Shown here in pieces: positions 25,294-35,934 of a stretch of 64,000 bases of DNA. Position numbers and translations under genes: made by a program. The notes beneath the pieces were generated by a model. The model worked only from the letters and a program-made list of their open reading frames with translations, did no database searches and was not told the origin of the DNA. This DNA is from Duganella sp. 1411 (GTDB taxonomy: Bacteria > Pseudomonadota > Gammaproteobacteria > Burkholderiales > Burkholderiaceae_D): positions 248,001-312,000 of the forward strand of contig NZ_JAFICD010000005.1 in assembly GCF_017833525.1 (NCBI RefSeq). The letters run 5' to 3'. Within the stretch, counting starts at the first letter, position 1. Each line of letters opens with the position of its first letter.

Positions 25294-25299
25294 TACAAT
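25294..25299 (+). promoter_or_regulatory. -10 element (TACAAT) of the TonB receptor gene
   Basis: TACAAT lies 10 bases after the Pho box, and no -35 hexamer is present. The start would be near 25306, with a leader of about 39 bases. Confidence 0.65.
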
Positions 25300-25344
25300 C
25301 TTGCGAGTTGATCATCCCACTAACCGCAAGAAAGAAAAAAACTC

Positions 25345-27588
25345 ATGCAACCGCGCTTCCCTCTGAAACCTTTGTGCCTGGTGGTGCTGCAAGCACTGGC
25401 CTTCCATGCGTACGCGGCCGACGCCGCCGACGCCGCCGATAGCGCCGCCACGGCCGGCGCGCTGGCCGGTCCGATGCAGTCGGTGGAAATCACCGGCCGC
25501 GGCCAGTCGCGCCAGGTGCAGAACATCAACAAGGCCGATCTGGCCGAGGCGTTGCCGGGGACCAGCCCGCTGAAGGTGTTGGACAAACTGCCGGGCGTGA
25601 ATTTCCAGTCGGCCGATCCGTTCGGCGCCTATGAATGGTCGACCTCGTTCAGCATCCGCGGCTTCAACCAGAACCAGCTGGGCTTCACCCTGGACGGCGT
25701 GCCGCTGGGCGACATGAGCTACGGTAACAACAACGGCCTGCACATCAGCCGCGCGGTCTCGTCGGAAAACATCGGCAGCGTCCAGGTGTCGCAGGGCGCC
25801 GGCGCGCTGGGCACCGCCTCCACCAGCAACCTCGGCGGCACCGTGCAGTTCTTCACGCTGGCGCCGACCGACGAGTTCGGCGTGACCGCCTCGCAAACCC
25901 TGGGCAGCGATTCGACCTCGCGCACCTTCGTCCGCGTCGACACCGGCCTGATCAACGGCGCCGTCAAGGCCTTCATCAGCGGCACCCGCCAGCGCACCGA
26001 CAAGACCAAGGGCGAGGGCGCCCAGGACCAGGACCAGATCAATTCGCGCTTCGTGTTCAACTTCGGCGACAACAGCCTGACCGGCTTCCTGAATCACTCG
26101 GACCGCAAGGAAGTCGACTACCAGGATATGTCGAAGGAAATGATCAACCGTCTCGGCTACTCGTGGGACAACTACCAGCCCGACTGGCAGCGCGCGGTCA
26201 ACGCCGCCAAAGGCCAGTACAGCGGCGCCGTCAACAGCCTCGACGACGCCTACTACTCGGCCGGCGGCCTGCGCAAGGACACCCTCGGCGGCCTGACCCT
26301 GGACCTGAACTTCTCGCCGACCCTGGAACTCAAGACCACGCTCTACAACCACGAGAACGAAGGCCAGGGCCACTGGTACACGCCGTACGTCGCCACGGAC
26401 GCCGCCAACCCGATCTCGCTGCGCACCACCGAGTACCAGATCAAGCGCCACGGCGCGACGGCCGAGCTGACCTGGGACCTGGGCAGCCACACGATCACCG
26501 CCGGCGCCTGGGGCGAGCGCTCCGACCACACGGGCAGCCGCAACTACTACGCCGTCACCGGCCCGGCCGACACGATGGTCTACCTGAGCAATCCGTTCCG
26601 CACCGACTGGGCGCAGAACTTCATCACCACCACCGCCCAGTACCACCTGCAGGACAGCCTGAGCCTGATGGACGGCAAGCTCAAGATCAACGCCGGCTTC
26701 AAGAGCATGAGCGTCGACATCGCCGCCCGCAACATCGTCGGCACCCGCGCCGCCGGCAAGCTGTCGGCCGAGAAGAATTTCCTGCCGCAGGCCGGCGTCA
26801 ACTACGCGCTCAGCGCCGACGACGAGGTGTTCGCCTCGGCATCGAAGAACATGCGCGCGTTCCAACCGGGCGTCAGCGGCCCGTTCTCGCAGACCCAGGC
26901 CGCGTACAACGCCGGCAGCGCCAACCTGAAGCCGGAAACCTCCGCCAACGTCGACCTCGGCTACCGCTTCAAGCGCGCCGCGATCCAGGGTTCGCTGGCC
27001 GTCTACAGCGCCCGCTTCGACGACCGCCAACTGAGCGTGGCCACCTGCGCCGGCATCGTCGGTTGCCCGTCGACCTTCGTCAACGTCGGCAAGGTCGACA
27101 CCAAGGGCGTGGAGGCGATCGCCGTGTGGAAGCTGAACCGCGAAATCAGCTGGTTCAACTCGTACACCTTCAACGATTCCAAGTACAAGTCGGATTACCT
27201 GGACAACAACGTGCTGGTGCCCGTCAACGGCAAGACCGTGGTCAACGCGCCGCGCAACCTGTTCAGCACCGAGGCCTCGTACGAGACCGGCAGCTGGTTC
27301 GCGCGCGTCGGCGGCAAGCTGACCGGCAAGCGCTACTACACCTACACCAACGACAACGGCGTGCCGTCGTTCTGGCTGGCGAACCTGTCGGCCGGCTACA
27401 AGATGAAGTCGCTGGGCCTGCTCAAGGACCTGTCGCTGCAGGTCAACGTGACCAACCTGTTCGACAAGGAATACATCAGCACGATCGGCACCAACGGCTT
27501 CCAGGCCCGCGATCCGAACGGCACCGCGCAGACCCTGCTGACCGGCGCGCCGCGGCAAGTGTTCGTCACGCTGAACGGCAAGCTGTAA
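25345..27588 (+). CDS. TonB-dependent outer-membrane receptor (Pho-controlled)
   Basis: A 747-residue receptor: signal peptide (1-24, cleavage after AYA), a TonB-box-like stretch near MQSVEITG, a plug domain (about 50-165, KVLDKLPGVNFQS, SIRGFNQNQLGFTLDGVPLGD) and a 22-strand barrel. It ends VFVTLNGKL, with a final Leu rather than Phe. The N-terminal signalling extension of FecA-type receptors is absent. Four tandem PhoB repeats at the promoter indicate induction by phosphate starvation. The ligand is therefore probably a phosphorus compound or a metal/phosphate complex rather than a siderophore; this is inference. The gene stands alone. Confidence 0.93.
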   Translation: MQPRFPLKPLCLVVLQALAFHAYAADAADAADSAATAGALAGPMQSVEITGRGQSRQVQNINKADLAEALPGTSPLKVLDKLPGVNFQSADPFGAYEWSTSFSIRGFNQNQLGFTLDGVPLGDMSYGNNNGLHISRAVSSENIGSVQVSQGAGALGTASTSNLGGTVQFFTLAPTDEFGVTASQTLGSDSTSRTFVRVDTGLINGAVKAFISGTRQRTDKTKGEGAQDQDQINSRFVFNFGDNSLTGFLNHSDRKEVDYQDMSKEMINRLGYSWDNYQPDWQRAVNAAKGQYSGAVNSLDDAYYSAGGLRKDTLGGLTLDLNFSPTLELKTTLYNHENEGQGHWYTPYVATDAANPISLRTTEYQIKRHGATAELTWDLGSHTITAGAWGERSDHTGSRNYYAVTGPADTMVYLSNPFRTDWAQNFITTTAQYHLQDSLSLMDGKLKINAGFKSMSVDIAARNIVGTRAAGKLSAEKNFLPQAGVNYALSADDEVFASASKNMRAFQPGVSGPFSQTQAAYNAGSANLKPETSANVDLGYRFKRAAIQGSLAVYSARFDDRQLSVATCAGIVGCPSTFVNVGKVDTKGVEAIAVWKLNREISWFNSYTFNDSKYKSDYLDNNVLVPVNGKTVVNAPRNLFSTEASYETGSWFARVGGKLTGKRYYTYTNDNGVPSFWLANLSAGYKMKSLGLLKDLSLQVNVTNLFDKEYISTIGTNGFQARDPNGTAQTLLTGAPRQVFVTLNGKL

Positions 27589-27623
27589 CCGCGATCGCAA
27601 GGCCTCCGCCGGCGGCGGAGCTG

Positions 27624-27678
27624 GGCGTTCCACTCGATAAATTTTGCGTTTCGCGCAAAGTTTAGAGGATGGAACGCC
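27624..27678. other. Nested hairpin after the TonB receptor gene
   Basis: Outer arms GGCGTTCCA (27624-27632) and TGGAACGCC (27670-27678) enclose TTTGCG (27643-27648) and CGCAAA (27654-27659) around a TTTCG loop. It could terminate the receptor mRNA or be a small structured RNA; only three T follow the outer stem. Confidence 0.45.
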
Positions 27679-27771
27679 TTTGTTGCTTATGGGATACAGC
27701 TACGGTGTGGCGCTGGCAACGCGGCTTGCGTCGTCGCATACTGAGCGGCTTTCGTCCCTCAGGAGTCCGCC

Positions 27772-29358
27772 GTGAAATGGTTTTATGATCTGAAAATCGC
27801 TACCAAACTGATAGCCTCCTTCTCGGTCGTGCTGCTGCTGACCCTGTTGCTGGGGGTGGCCGCGATGTGGTCGACGCAGCGCGTCAACGAGGCTTCGGAC
27901 GACCTGGCGCAGAACTGGATGCCCAGCGTGCGCGCGGTGCTCGAGCTGCGGGCCGATCTGGGCGACATGCGGCGCTGGGAGCTGTCGCACGTGCTCAGCG
28001 ACGAGGCCACCGGCTACGCCACCTACGACGCCCGCATGGCGACCGCGCTGGCGGCGATGAAGGCCCATCGCGCCACTTATGACAAGCTGATCAGTAGTCC
28101 CGAGGAAAAGGCCATCGCGGCCGAGTTCGACCGCGCGTGGGAGGCCTTCATGGCCGATCACGCCAACATCATCCGCCTGTCGGCGGCCGGGCAGAAAGCC
28201 GAGGCGCGGGAGTTGCTGAAGGGCTCGTCGGCCACCAACCTGGGGCAGCTGAACGCGCTGGCCAACAAGCTGGTCAAGATGAATATCGACGGCGGCGACG
28301 CCGCCAGCGCGGCCGCCACCACCACCTATGAAAACGCGCGCCTGACATCGATCCTGCTGCTGGTCACGAACATCGTGCTCGGCATCGGGCTGGCGCTGTG
28401 GGTCGCGCGCGTGGTCTCGGCGCCGCTGCGGCAGGCGGTGTCGGTGGCCACGGCCGTGGCCGGCGGCGACCTGACCCGCGTGATCGAGGTCGACAGCGCC
28501 TGCGAAACGGGCCAGCTGATGGGCGCGCTGCGCGACATGACCGGCCATCTGCAGCACCTGGTCAGCCAGGTGCGCGGCGGCACCGACACCATCGCCACGG
28601 CGTCGGCCGAGATCGCGGCCGGCAACCAGGACCTGTCGTCGCGCACCGAGCAGCAGGCCTCGAGCCTGGAGGAGACCGCCTCGTCGATGGAAGAACTCAC
28701 CAGCACCGTCAAGCAGAACGCCGACAACGCGCGCCAGGCCAACCAGCTGGCGCAGTCGGCCTCGGGCATCGCCATCAAGGGCGGCGACGTGGTGGGGCAG
28801 GTGGTCGGCACCATGTCGTCCATCAACGAATCGTCGCGCAAGATCGTCGACATTATTTCGGTGATCGACGGCATCGCCTTCCAGACCAATATCCTGGCCT
28901 TGAACGCGGCGGTCGAGGCCGCGCGCGCCGGCGAGCAGGGCCGCGGCTTCGCGGTGGTCGCCAGCGAGGTGCGCAACCTGGCGCAGCGCTCGGCGGCGGC
29001 GGCCAAGGACATCAAGTCGCTGATCAACGATTCGGTCGAAAAAGTCGAGGCCGGTTCGCACCTGGTCAACGAGGCCGGCGCGACGATGAACGAGATCGTC
29101 TCGAGCATCACCCGCGTGACCGACATCATGAGCGAGATCACCTCGGCCAGCGCCGAGCAGAGCGAAGGCATCGAGCAGGTCAACACGGCGATCGCGCAGA
29201 TGGACCAGGTGACGCAGCAGAACGCGGCGCTGGTGGAGCAGGCCGCCGCCGCGGCCGAGGCCATGCAGGAGCAGGCGGCGCGCCTGAGCGAGGTGGTCGG
29301 CGTCTTCAAGCTGAGCGGGGCGCCGGCCCGTGCGGTGAAACAGCTCGCTGCCACGTAG
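27772..29358 (+). CDS. Methyl-accepting chemotaxis protein
   Basis: A 528-residue receptor: transmembrane 1 (about 10-32), a periplasmic four-helix-bundle domain (about 33-185, 4HB-MCP type), transmembrane 2 (about 188-210), HAMP (about 211-265) and a signalling domain with the hairpin tip [37 protein letters not shown]. Methylation helices are Glu/Gln/Ala-rich. There is no C-terminal CheR-tethering pentapeptide. Translation starts from GTG with AGGAG at 27761. The stop TAG (29356-29358) lies inside the terminal repeat of the element at 29352. Confidence 0.95.
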   Translation: MKWFYDLKIATKLIASFSVVLLLTLLLGVAAMWSTQRVNEASDDLAQNWMPSVRAVLELRADLGDMRRWELSHVLSDEATGYATYDARMATALAAMKAHRATYDKLISSPEEKAIAAEFDRAWEAFMADHANIIRLSAAGQKAEARELLKGSSATNLGQLNALANKLVKMNIDGGDAASAAATTTYENARLTSILLLVTNIVLGIGLALWVARVVSAPLRQAVSVATAVAGGDLTRVIEVDSACETGQLMGALRDMTGHLQHLVSQVRGGTDTIATASAEIAAGNQDLSSRTEQQASSLEETASSMEELTSTVKQNADNARQANQLAQSASGIAIKGGDVVGQVVGTMSSINESSRKIVDIISVIDGIAFQTNILALNAAVEAARAGEQGRGFAVVASEVRNLAQRSAAAAKDIKSLINDSVEKVEAGSHLVNEAGATMNEIVSSITRVTDIMSEITSASAEQSEGIEQVNTAIAQMDQVTQQNAALVEQAAAAAEAMQEQAARLSEVVGVFKLSGAPARAVKQLAAT

Positions 29359-29449
29359 GGCGGATTAGGCGGCACGCCGTAATCCGCCATTGCATGAGCC
29401 GTCGACACGCATGCATGGCGGATTACGCTGCGCTAATCCGCCCTACGTG
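29352..29449. repeat. Complete 98-base TAATCCGCC element with 16-bp terminal inverted repeats
   Basis: CACGTAGGGCGGATTA (29352-29367) and its exact complement (29434-29449) bound the element. Internal blocks match the copy at 13508-13574. It encodes no protein, as expected for a MITE or REP-type element, and overlaps the 3' end of the MCP gene. Confidence 0.75.
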
Positions 29450-29468
29450 TTTTCGTGGTTTTCGTGGG

Positions 29469-32400
29469 TCACGCAGGCGGCATCGCCAGCAACGCCATGT
29501 TGCGGCCCTTTTCCTTGGCGCGGTACAGCGCCCGGTCGGCCATCTCCACCAGCACCTCCGGCGACATGTCCTCGGTCGGCACGATCACGGCCACGCCGAT
29601 GCTGATGGTCATGATGCCGAACGGCGACTGCTCGTGCGGCATCCGCGCCCGCACCAGCTGCGCGCAGATCTCCTCGGCCGCGCCAAAAGCGTCGGTGGCG
29701 TCGGTGGCCGCCGCCAGCAGCGCGAACTCCTCGCCGCCGTAGCGCGCCACGATGTCGGTGGTGCGCCGTCCGTGCGAGGTGATCAGCTCGGCCACGCTGC
29801 GCAGCGCGGCGTCGCCGGCCTGGTGGCCGTAGTGGTCGTTGTACTTCTTGAAGTAGTCGACGTCGAGCATCGACAGCGCCAAGGTCTGGCCGGTGCGGGC
29901 GGCGCGCCGCCACTCGGCTTCCAGCGCCAGGTCGAAGCCGCGGCGGTTGCTCACGCCGGTCAGGCCGTCGGTGGTGCTGAGCGCGGCGAGCTTGCGGTTC
30001 GATTGCTCCAGCTCGCCCGTGCGCGCGGCCACCAGCGCCTCCAGCTCGAGCTGGTGCCGGGTCAGCCGGTGGATGCGCACCTTGTACGCCAGCAGCAGCG
30101 AGCCGACGATCAGCAGCGCCATGCCCAGCCGGAACCACCAGCGCTGCCAGAACGGCGGCGTGATGGTGATCTTCAGCGTGGCCGGCTCCTCGTTCCACAC
30201 GCCCAGGTGGTTGGCGGCCTTGACGCGGAACAGGTAGTGGCCCGGGTTGAGGTTGGTGTAGCTGGCGCTGCGGTGCGAGGCGTCCGTTTCCACCCAGTCG
30301 CGGTCGAAGCCTTGCAACTGGTAGGCGTAGCGGTTCTCGGACGGCTCGGTGTAGTGCAGCGCCGAGAACTCGATCGAGAACACCGAGGCCCCGGCCGACA
30401 GGGTCAGCGCCGTGGGCGACGTCACCGGCCCCTCGGCCTTGACGTTCTCGCGCGGCTTGCCGTTCTGCAGCGAGTGGTTGAAGACGGTGATGTCGGTGAT
30501 CGCCACCTGCGGCGGCACCGAGCTGGTGCGCACGGCCGCCGGCGCCACGGCCGTCATGCCGTGCACGCCGCCGAAGTACAGCACGCCGTCGGCCGAGGTG
30601 GCCGACGAGTTGACCGTGAAGCCCTCGGTCAGGCCGTCCGACGCGGTGAAGTGGTCGACCTTGCCGGTGTCCGGGTCGAGGCGGTACAGGCCGCCGATGG
30701 TGCTGCACCAGATCTTGCCGTCGAGGTCGTGCTCGATGGCCAGGATCTTGTGCGCGCGCATCGCCGCCGCGTACGACTGGAAGCCGATCTTGCCGTCGGC
30801 GCCCGTGCGCAGCAGGTTCAAGCCCTTGCTGGTGCCGACCCAGATCCGGCCCTTGGCGTCCTCGTGCAGGCTGACGATGTTGTCGTCGGACAGGCTGGCC
30901 GGGTCGCCGTTGGCGTGGCGGAAGTGGGTGAACTTGCCGCTGGCCTGGTCCAGCAGGTCGAGCCCGCCGCCGTTCCACTCGGAGCCGGCCCACACCCGCC
31001 CGCTGCGGTCCTCCAGCACCGCCGAGGTGCCGTTGACGCTGCGGCTGCTGATGTTCTGCGGATCGTTGTAATAGAAGACGCGGGCGTCGGTGCGCGGGTC
31101 GTAGCGGATCAGGCTGTTGCCGGTGGCCAGCCACAGCGCGCCGCCGCTGGCCGGCGCGATGGCGTTGATGTAGTCGCTGGCGGTGTTGCCGAAGTGGATG
31201 GCCTGGAACGGGCTGTCGGGCGTGTCGAGCCGGTTCAGGCCGTTCGAGGTGCCCAGCCACAGCGGCTTCTTGCCGTTCTGGTCGGCGCGCGTGTCCTGGA
31301 ACATGCTGTAGACGATCGAGTGCGACAGCCGGCCCGGGGTCTTGTCGTCGGCGTGGTAGCTCTTGACGACGGTGCTGGTGGCCGGATCGTACAGGCTCAT
31401 GCCGACGTTGCCGCCCATCCACAGGCGGCCGTCCGGCGCCCGCGCCAGGCTCAGCAGCGCGTTGCTGGCCGGCGCCGAGCGCCGGTCGATGCGGAACGGC
31501 ACGTGGCGGGTGAAGCCCTCGCTCGACAGGTTGGCCAGGGCGATGCCGTCGGTGAACGAGGCGATCCACAACATGCCGCCGCGGTCCTGCATCACCGCGC
31601 GCAGGTTGTCGCCCGGCAGGCTGTACGGATCGTCGGCGGCGTGCACGAACTGGTCGAACTCGCCGTTGGCGGCGTTCCAGCGCAGCAGCCCGGCCGACAA
31701 GGTGGTGCACCACAGCACGCCCTTGTGGTCGACGTCGAAATTGGTGATGCGGCTGTACGGCGACGGGATCGCCCGGCGCGTGCTCCAGTCGCTCTTGCCG
31801 TCCCAGCGGATCACGCCCGACTCGGTGCCGATCCACAGCGCGCCGTCGCGGTCGAACTGCAGCGCGCGCACGATGTTGACGCGCGCGTCCGGCACCGGCG
31901 CCGGGTCGACCTGGTGGTGGCGGAACACCTTGGCGCCGGGCGCCAGGTAGTCCAGGCCGCCGGGCCAGGTGCCGATCCACACGCCGCCGGCCGCGTCCAG
32001 CGCCAGCGCGTTGAGGTCGTTGCTGGCCAGGCTGTCGGGATCGTTGTCGTCGTGCGCGTAGACGGTGAACTTGCCGGTGTTGGGGTTGTAGTGCTGCAGG
32101 CCGCCCCAGCTGCCGATCCACATGCCGTCCTTGCCGTCGGAAATGATGTTCTTGACGATGCGGTGGTTCTTGGGCGCCTTGGGCGGCGCCACCACGGTGA
32201 AATCGTTGCTTTCCGGGTTGAAGCGCGCCAGCCCGGCCTGGGTGCCGGCGAAGATGCGGCCCTGCTTGTCCTCGTAGATGGCCGAGACGCGGTCGTGCGG
32301 CAGGCTGGTCGGGTCGTTGGGGAGGTTGGTGTACTTGACGGCGTGGTAGCCGTTGTAGCGGTACAGGCCGTTGGTGTGGGTGCCGACCCAGATATAGCCC

Positions 32401-32624
32401 TTCCTGTCCTGCATCATCGACAGCATCGACGGTTCGTCGCCGCCCAGCGGGCCGAGCTTCTTGAAGCGCAGCGACGGCGCCGGCGCCGCGCCGGCGTGGG
32501 CGGCGGCCAGCCCGGCCAGCAGCAGCGCCAGCAGCAGCGCCGGCAACATCGCCGGCAGCGCGGCGGGAAACAGGGACAGCAATAGGCGATGGCCGCGGCG
32601 TATAACCGGTGGTAGCACGAACAT
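29469..32624 (-). CDS. Two-component-propeller (Reg_prop) sensor diguanylate cyclase
   Basis: A 1051-residue protein with an N-terminal signal/anchor (about 10-45) and a long periplasmic region of propeller repeats of the type DRKGYIWVGTHTNGLYRYN, DRSGRVWAGSEWNGGGLDL (about 14 copies to residue 710). A Y_Y_Y domain (about 725-800), one transmembrane span (about 810-832), a short coiled coil and a cytoplasmic GGDEF domain with an active GGEEF (963-967) follow. This is the hybrid sensor layout of BT-type regulators, with a c-di-GMP output instead of a kinase. The ligand is unknown; related propellers sense carbohydrates. The frame ends just after the repeat element. Confidence 0.93.
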   Translation of the reverse strand: MFVLPPVIRRGHRLLLSLFPAALPAMLPALLLALLLAGLAAAHAGAAPAPSLRFKKLGPLGGDEPSMLSMMQDRKGYIWVGTHTNGLYRYNGYHAVKYTNLPNDPTSLPHDRVSAIYEDKQGRIFAGTQAGLARFNPESNDFTVVAPPKAPKNHRIVKNIISDGKDGMWIGSWGGLQHYNPNTGKFTVYAHDDNDPDSLASNDLNALALDAAGGVWIGTWPGGLDYLAPGAKVFRHHQVDPAPVPDARVNIVRALQFDRDGALWIGTESGVIRWDGKSDWSTRRAIPSPYSRITNFDVDHKGVLWCTTLSAGLLRWNAANGEFDQFVHAADDPYSLPGDNLRAVMQDRGGMLWIASFTDGIALANLSSEGFTRHVPFRIDRRSAPASNALLSLARAPDGRLWMGGNVGMSLYDPATSTVVKSYHADDKTPGRLSHSIVYSMFQDTRADQNGKKPLWLGTSNGLNRLDTPDSPFQAIHFGNTASDYINAIAPASGGALWLATGNSLIRYDPRTDARVFYYNDPQNISSRSVNGTSAVLEDRSGRVWAGSEWNGGGLDLLDQASGKFTHFRHANGDPASLSDDNIVSLHEDAKGRIWVGTSKGLNLLRTGADGKIGFQSYAAAMRAHKILAIEHDLDGKIWCSTIGGLYRLDPDTGKVDHFTASDGLTEGFTVNSSATSADGVLYFGGVHGMTAVAPAAVRTSSVPPQVAITDITVFNHSLQNGKPRENVKAEGPVTSPTALTLSAGASVFSIEFSALHYTEPSENRYAYQLQGFDRDWVETDASHRSASYTNLNPGHYLFRVKAANHLGVWNEEPATLKITITPPFWQRWWFRLGMALLIVGSLLLAYKVRIHRLTRHQLELEALVAARTGELEQSNRKLAALSTTDGLTGVSNRRGFDLALEAEWRRAARTGQTLALSMLDVDYFKKYNDHYGHQAGDAALRSVAELITSHGRRTTDIVARYGGEEFALLAAATDATDAFGAAEEICAQLVRARMPHEQSPFGIMTISIGVAVIVPTEDMSPEVLVEMADRALYRAKEKGRNMALLAMPPA

Positions 32625-32975
32625 GGTGGAGTATCCGATGGCGTAACGGGTGCGCGTCAGCGAGCGATGTCAGGCTCGATTAAGATGGATTCTGCATAGA
32701 AACCCTATTATACATGCCAATGATGCAATGGTTTCACTATAAAAGCTGAGCCTTTTAGCGTATTTGCCGTAATTAGGGTATAGTTTACGGCGCCCATTGT
32801 GTCCCGCTCGTTGTATTTGCCGCCCCGGCGCTGCCACCGCATCATCCTTTTCGCACTGCCGGTCCCGCTTGCGGCTCCGCTTGCGCCATGCGGCGCGCCA
32901 TCCGGGCGGGCAGCGCAGAATTTGTCGTTAATTGAAGAAAGCTTGGTTGTCCGCCGCAGGACCGCCGCCCACACT
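32625..32975. other. Divergent promoter region, 351 bases
   Basis: No gene is seen. On the minus strand TATAAT (complement of 32706-32711) can serve the diguanylate cyclase. On the plus strand TATAGT (32779-32784) can serve the helicase, leaving a 5' leader of about 180 bases. Long leaders are common for cold-inducible DEAD-box genes. The region also stays open as an N-terminal extension of the helicase frame, which I do not believe is translated. Confidence 0.45.
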
Positions 32976-34634
<1,659 letters not shown>

Positions 34635-34676
34635 GCGGTTCCCCGGGCGCCGGCGGCGCCCCGGGGGACGGCCGAT

Positions 34677-35834
34677 TCAACGGTCGGCGACCGCCTTCAG
34701 CGTCACCTTATCCTTATCCTCCACCGGGCGCGCAGCGCGCTCCGGCACCAGCTTGAGCAGCCGCTCGCGGCACCACGTGGCCAGTCCCAGTTCCAGGTAG
34801 CGGTGCGACAGCGCCGCCACCGACAGCGCCAGCGCGGTCGACATGAACAGCGACGGCCAGCTCTGCGACAGCTGCGCGATGCCCAGTTTCACCAGCGTGT
34901 CGCCGAACAGGCTTTGCGACAGTAAATGGGTCAGATACAGCGAGTACGAGATCGATCCCAGCCACATCCACAACGCCGGCACGCGGATCGGCACCGTCTT
35001 GCTGGCCAGCGCCATGCACAGCAGCATCAACGCCAGCGGCCAGCCATAGCCGGCCGGTCCGGACTTGAGGACCACGCCGCCGTAGATGGCCCAGACCGCG
35101 AACGCCGTGCCCAATCCCAGCACATGGCGGGCCAGCGCGCCGTTGCGCAGCCGCGCCCAGTCCTGCAGGTATAGCCAGCCGATCGCCGCCCCGGCCGCGA
35201 ACTCAAGCACGTAGGGGCTGCTGACGATGGTCATGTAGCCGAGCCGGTAGCCCAGATCGCGGCCGACGTCGAGGCCGGCCGCGCCGCGCAGCTGCGGCAG
35301 CGCGACCACCGTCACCAGCACCCAGGTCGCCAGCGCCACCCAGCGCCAGCGCCGGAACAGCAGGCTGGCGGCGAACAGCAGGTAGAAATACATCTCGAAT
35401 TCCAGCGTCCAGGCGACCGGCAAGGTGAGCGAGAAATACGGCGCCGCCCGCGGATCGGCCGGCAGCATGGCCAGCGTATGCCAGAATGTCCAGCGGTTGG
35501 CCGCCGAGTGGAAGTGGCCGGCGCCGCCGTACAGCACGAACACCGACAGCAGCGTGGCCACGGCGTACACCGGCCACACCCGCGTCACGCGCTTGATCAG
35601 GAAGCGGGCCGTCGCGGCCGGACCGCCGCCGTCGCCGGCGGTCGAATAACACATGATGAAACCGCTGATGATGAAAAACAGGTCGACCCCCATGCCGCCT
35701 TGCCCCAGCAGCTGGTCGGCGAGCGGGTAGGCCGGCGAGCCGAGCAGGGCGTAGCGGCCGTGGGCCAGCACCACCAGCAGCGCGGCGACGCCGCGCAACA
35801 GTTGCACCCACTCGAGGTTGTTGGTTCGATTCAT
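34677..35834 (-). CDS. Acyltransferase 3 family membrane protein
   Basis: A 385-residue inner-membrane protein with about ten spans. It opens NNLEWVQLLRGVAALLVVLAHGRY, where the RGxAALxVxxxH motif carries the proposed catalytic His, and continues GGMGVDLFFIISGFIMCYS. Family members O-acetylate sugars of LPS, capsule or exopolysaccharide (OafA, ExoZ type). The ATG at 35834 is preferred over a TTG at 35855. It is the first gene of the surface-polysaccharide region; the acceptor is not known. Confidence 0.9.
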   Translation of the reverse strand: MNRTNNLEWVQLLRGVAALLVVLAHGRYALLGSPAYPLADQLLGQGGMGVDLFFIISGFIMCYSTAGDGGGPAATARFLIKRVTRVWPVYAVATLLSVFVLYGGAGHFHSAANRWTFWHTLAMLPADPRAAPYFSLTLPVAWTLEFEMYFYLLFAASLLFRRWRWVALATWVLVTVVALPQLRGAAGLDVGRDLGYRLGYMTIVSSPYVLEFAAGAAIGWLYLQDWARLRNGALARHVLGLGTAFAVWAIYGGVVLKSGPAGYGWPLALMLLCMALASKTVPIRVPALWMWLGSISYSLYLTHLLSQSLFGDTLVKLGIAQLSQSWPSLFMSTALALSVAALSHRYLELGLATWCRERLLKLVPERAARPVEDKDKVTLKAVADR

Positions 35835-35934
35835 TGAGATTGTTACTTTCGGCAAAGCGCGGGCGAAGGCGCAATTCTACCCGCGGCCGGGCCCGCGCGC
35901 GCCCCCCCGTCGCGGCGGCGCGCCCGGGCGCGCT

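Noticed and set aside
28398-32585. A 1395-codon plus-strand frame covering the MCP 3' end and the antisense of the diguanylate cyclase
   Set aside because: It crosses two well-supported genes in other frames and contains only Arg/Ala/Gly shadow sequence.
32799-32975. 59-codon N-terminal extension of the RhlE helicase
   Set aside because: The extension has a hydrophobic, non-helicase sequence with no ribosome site. The ATG at 32976 gives a normal RhlE start.
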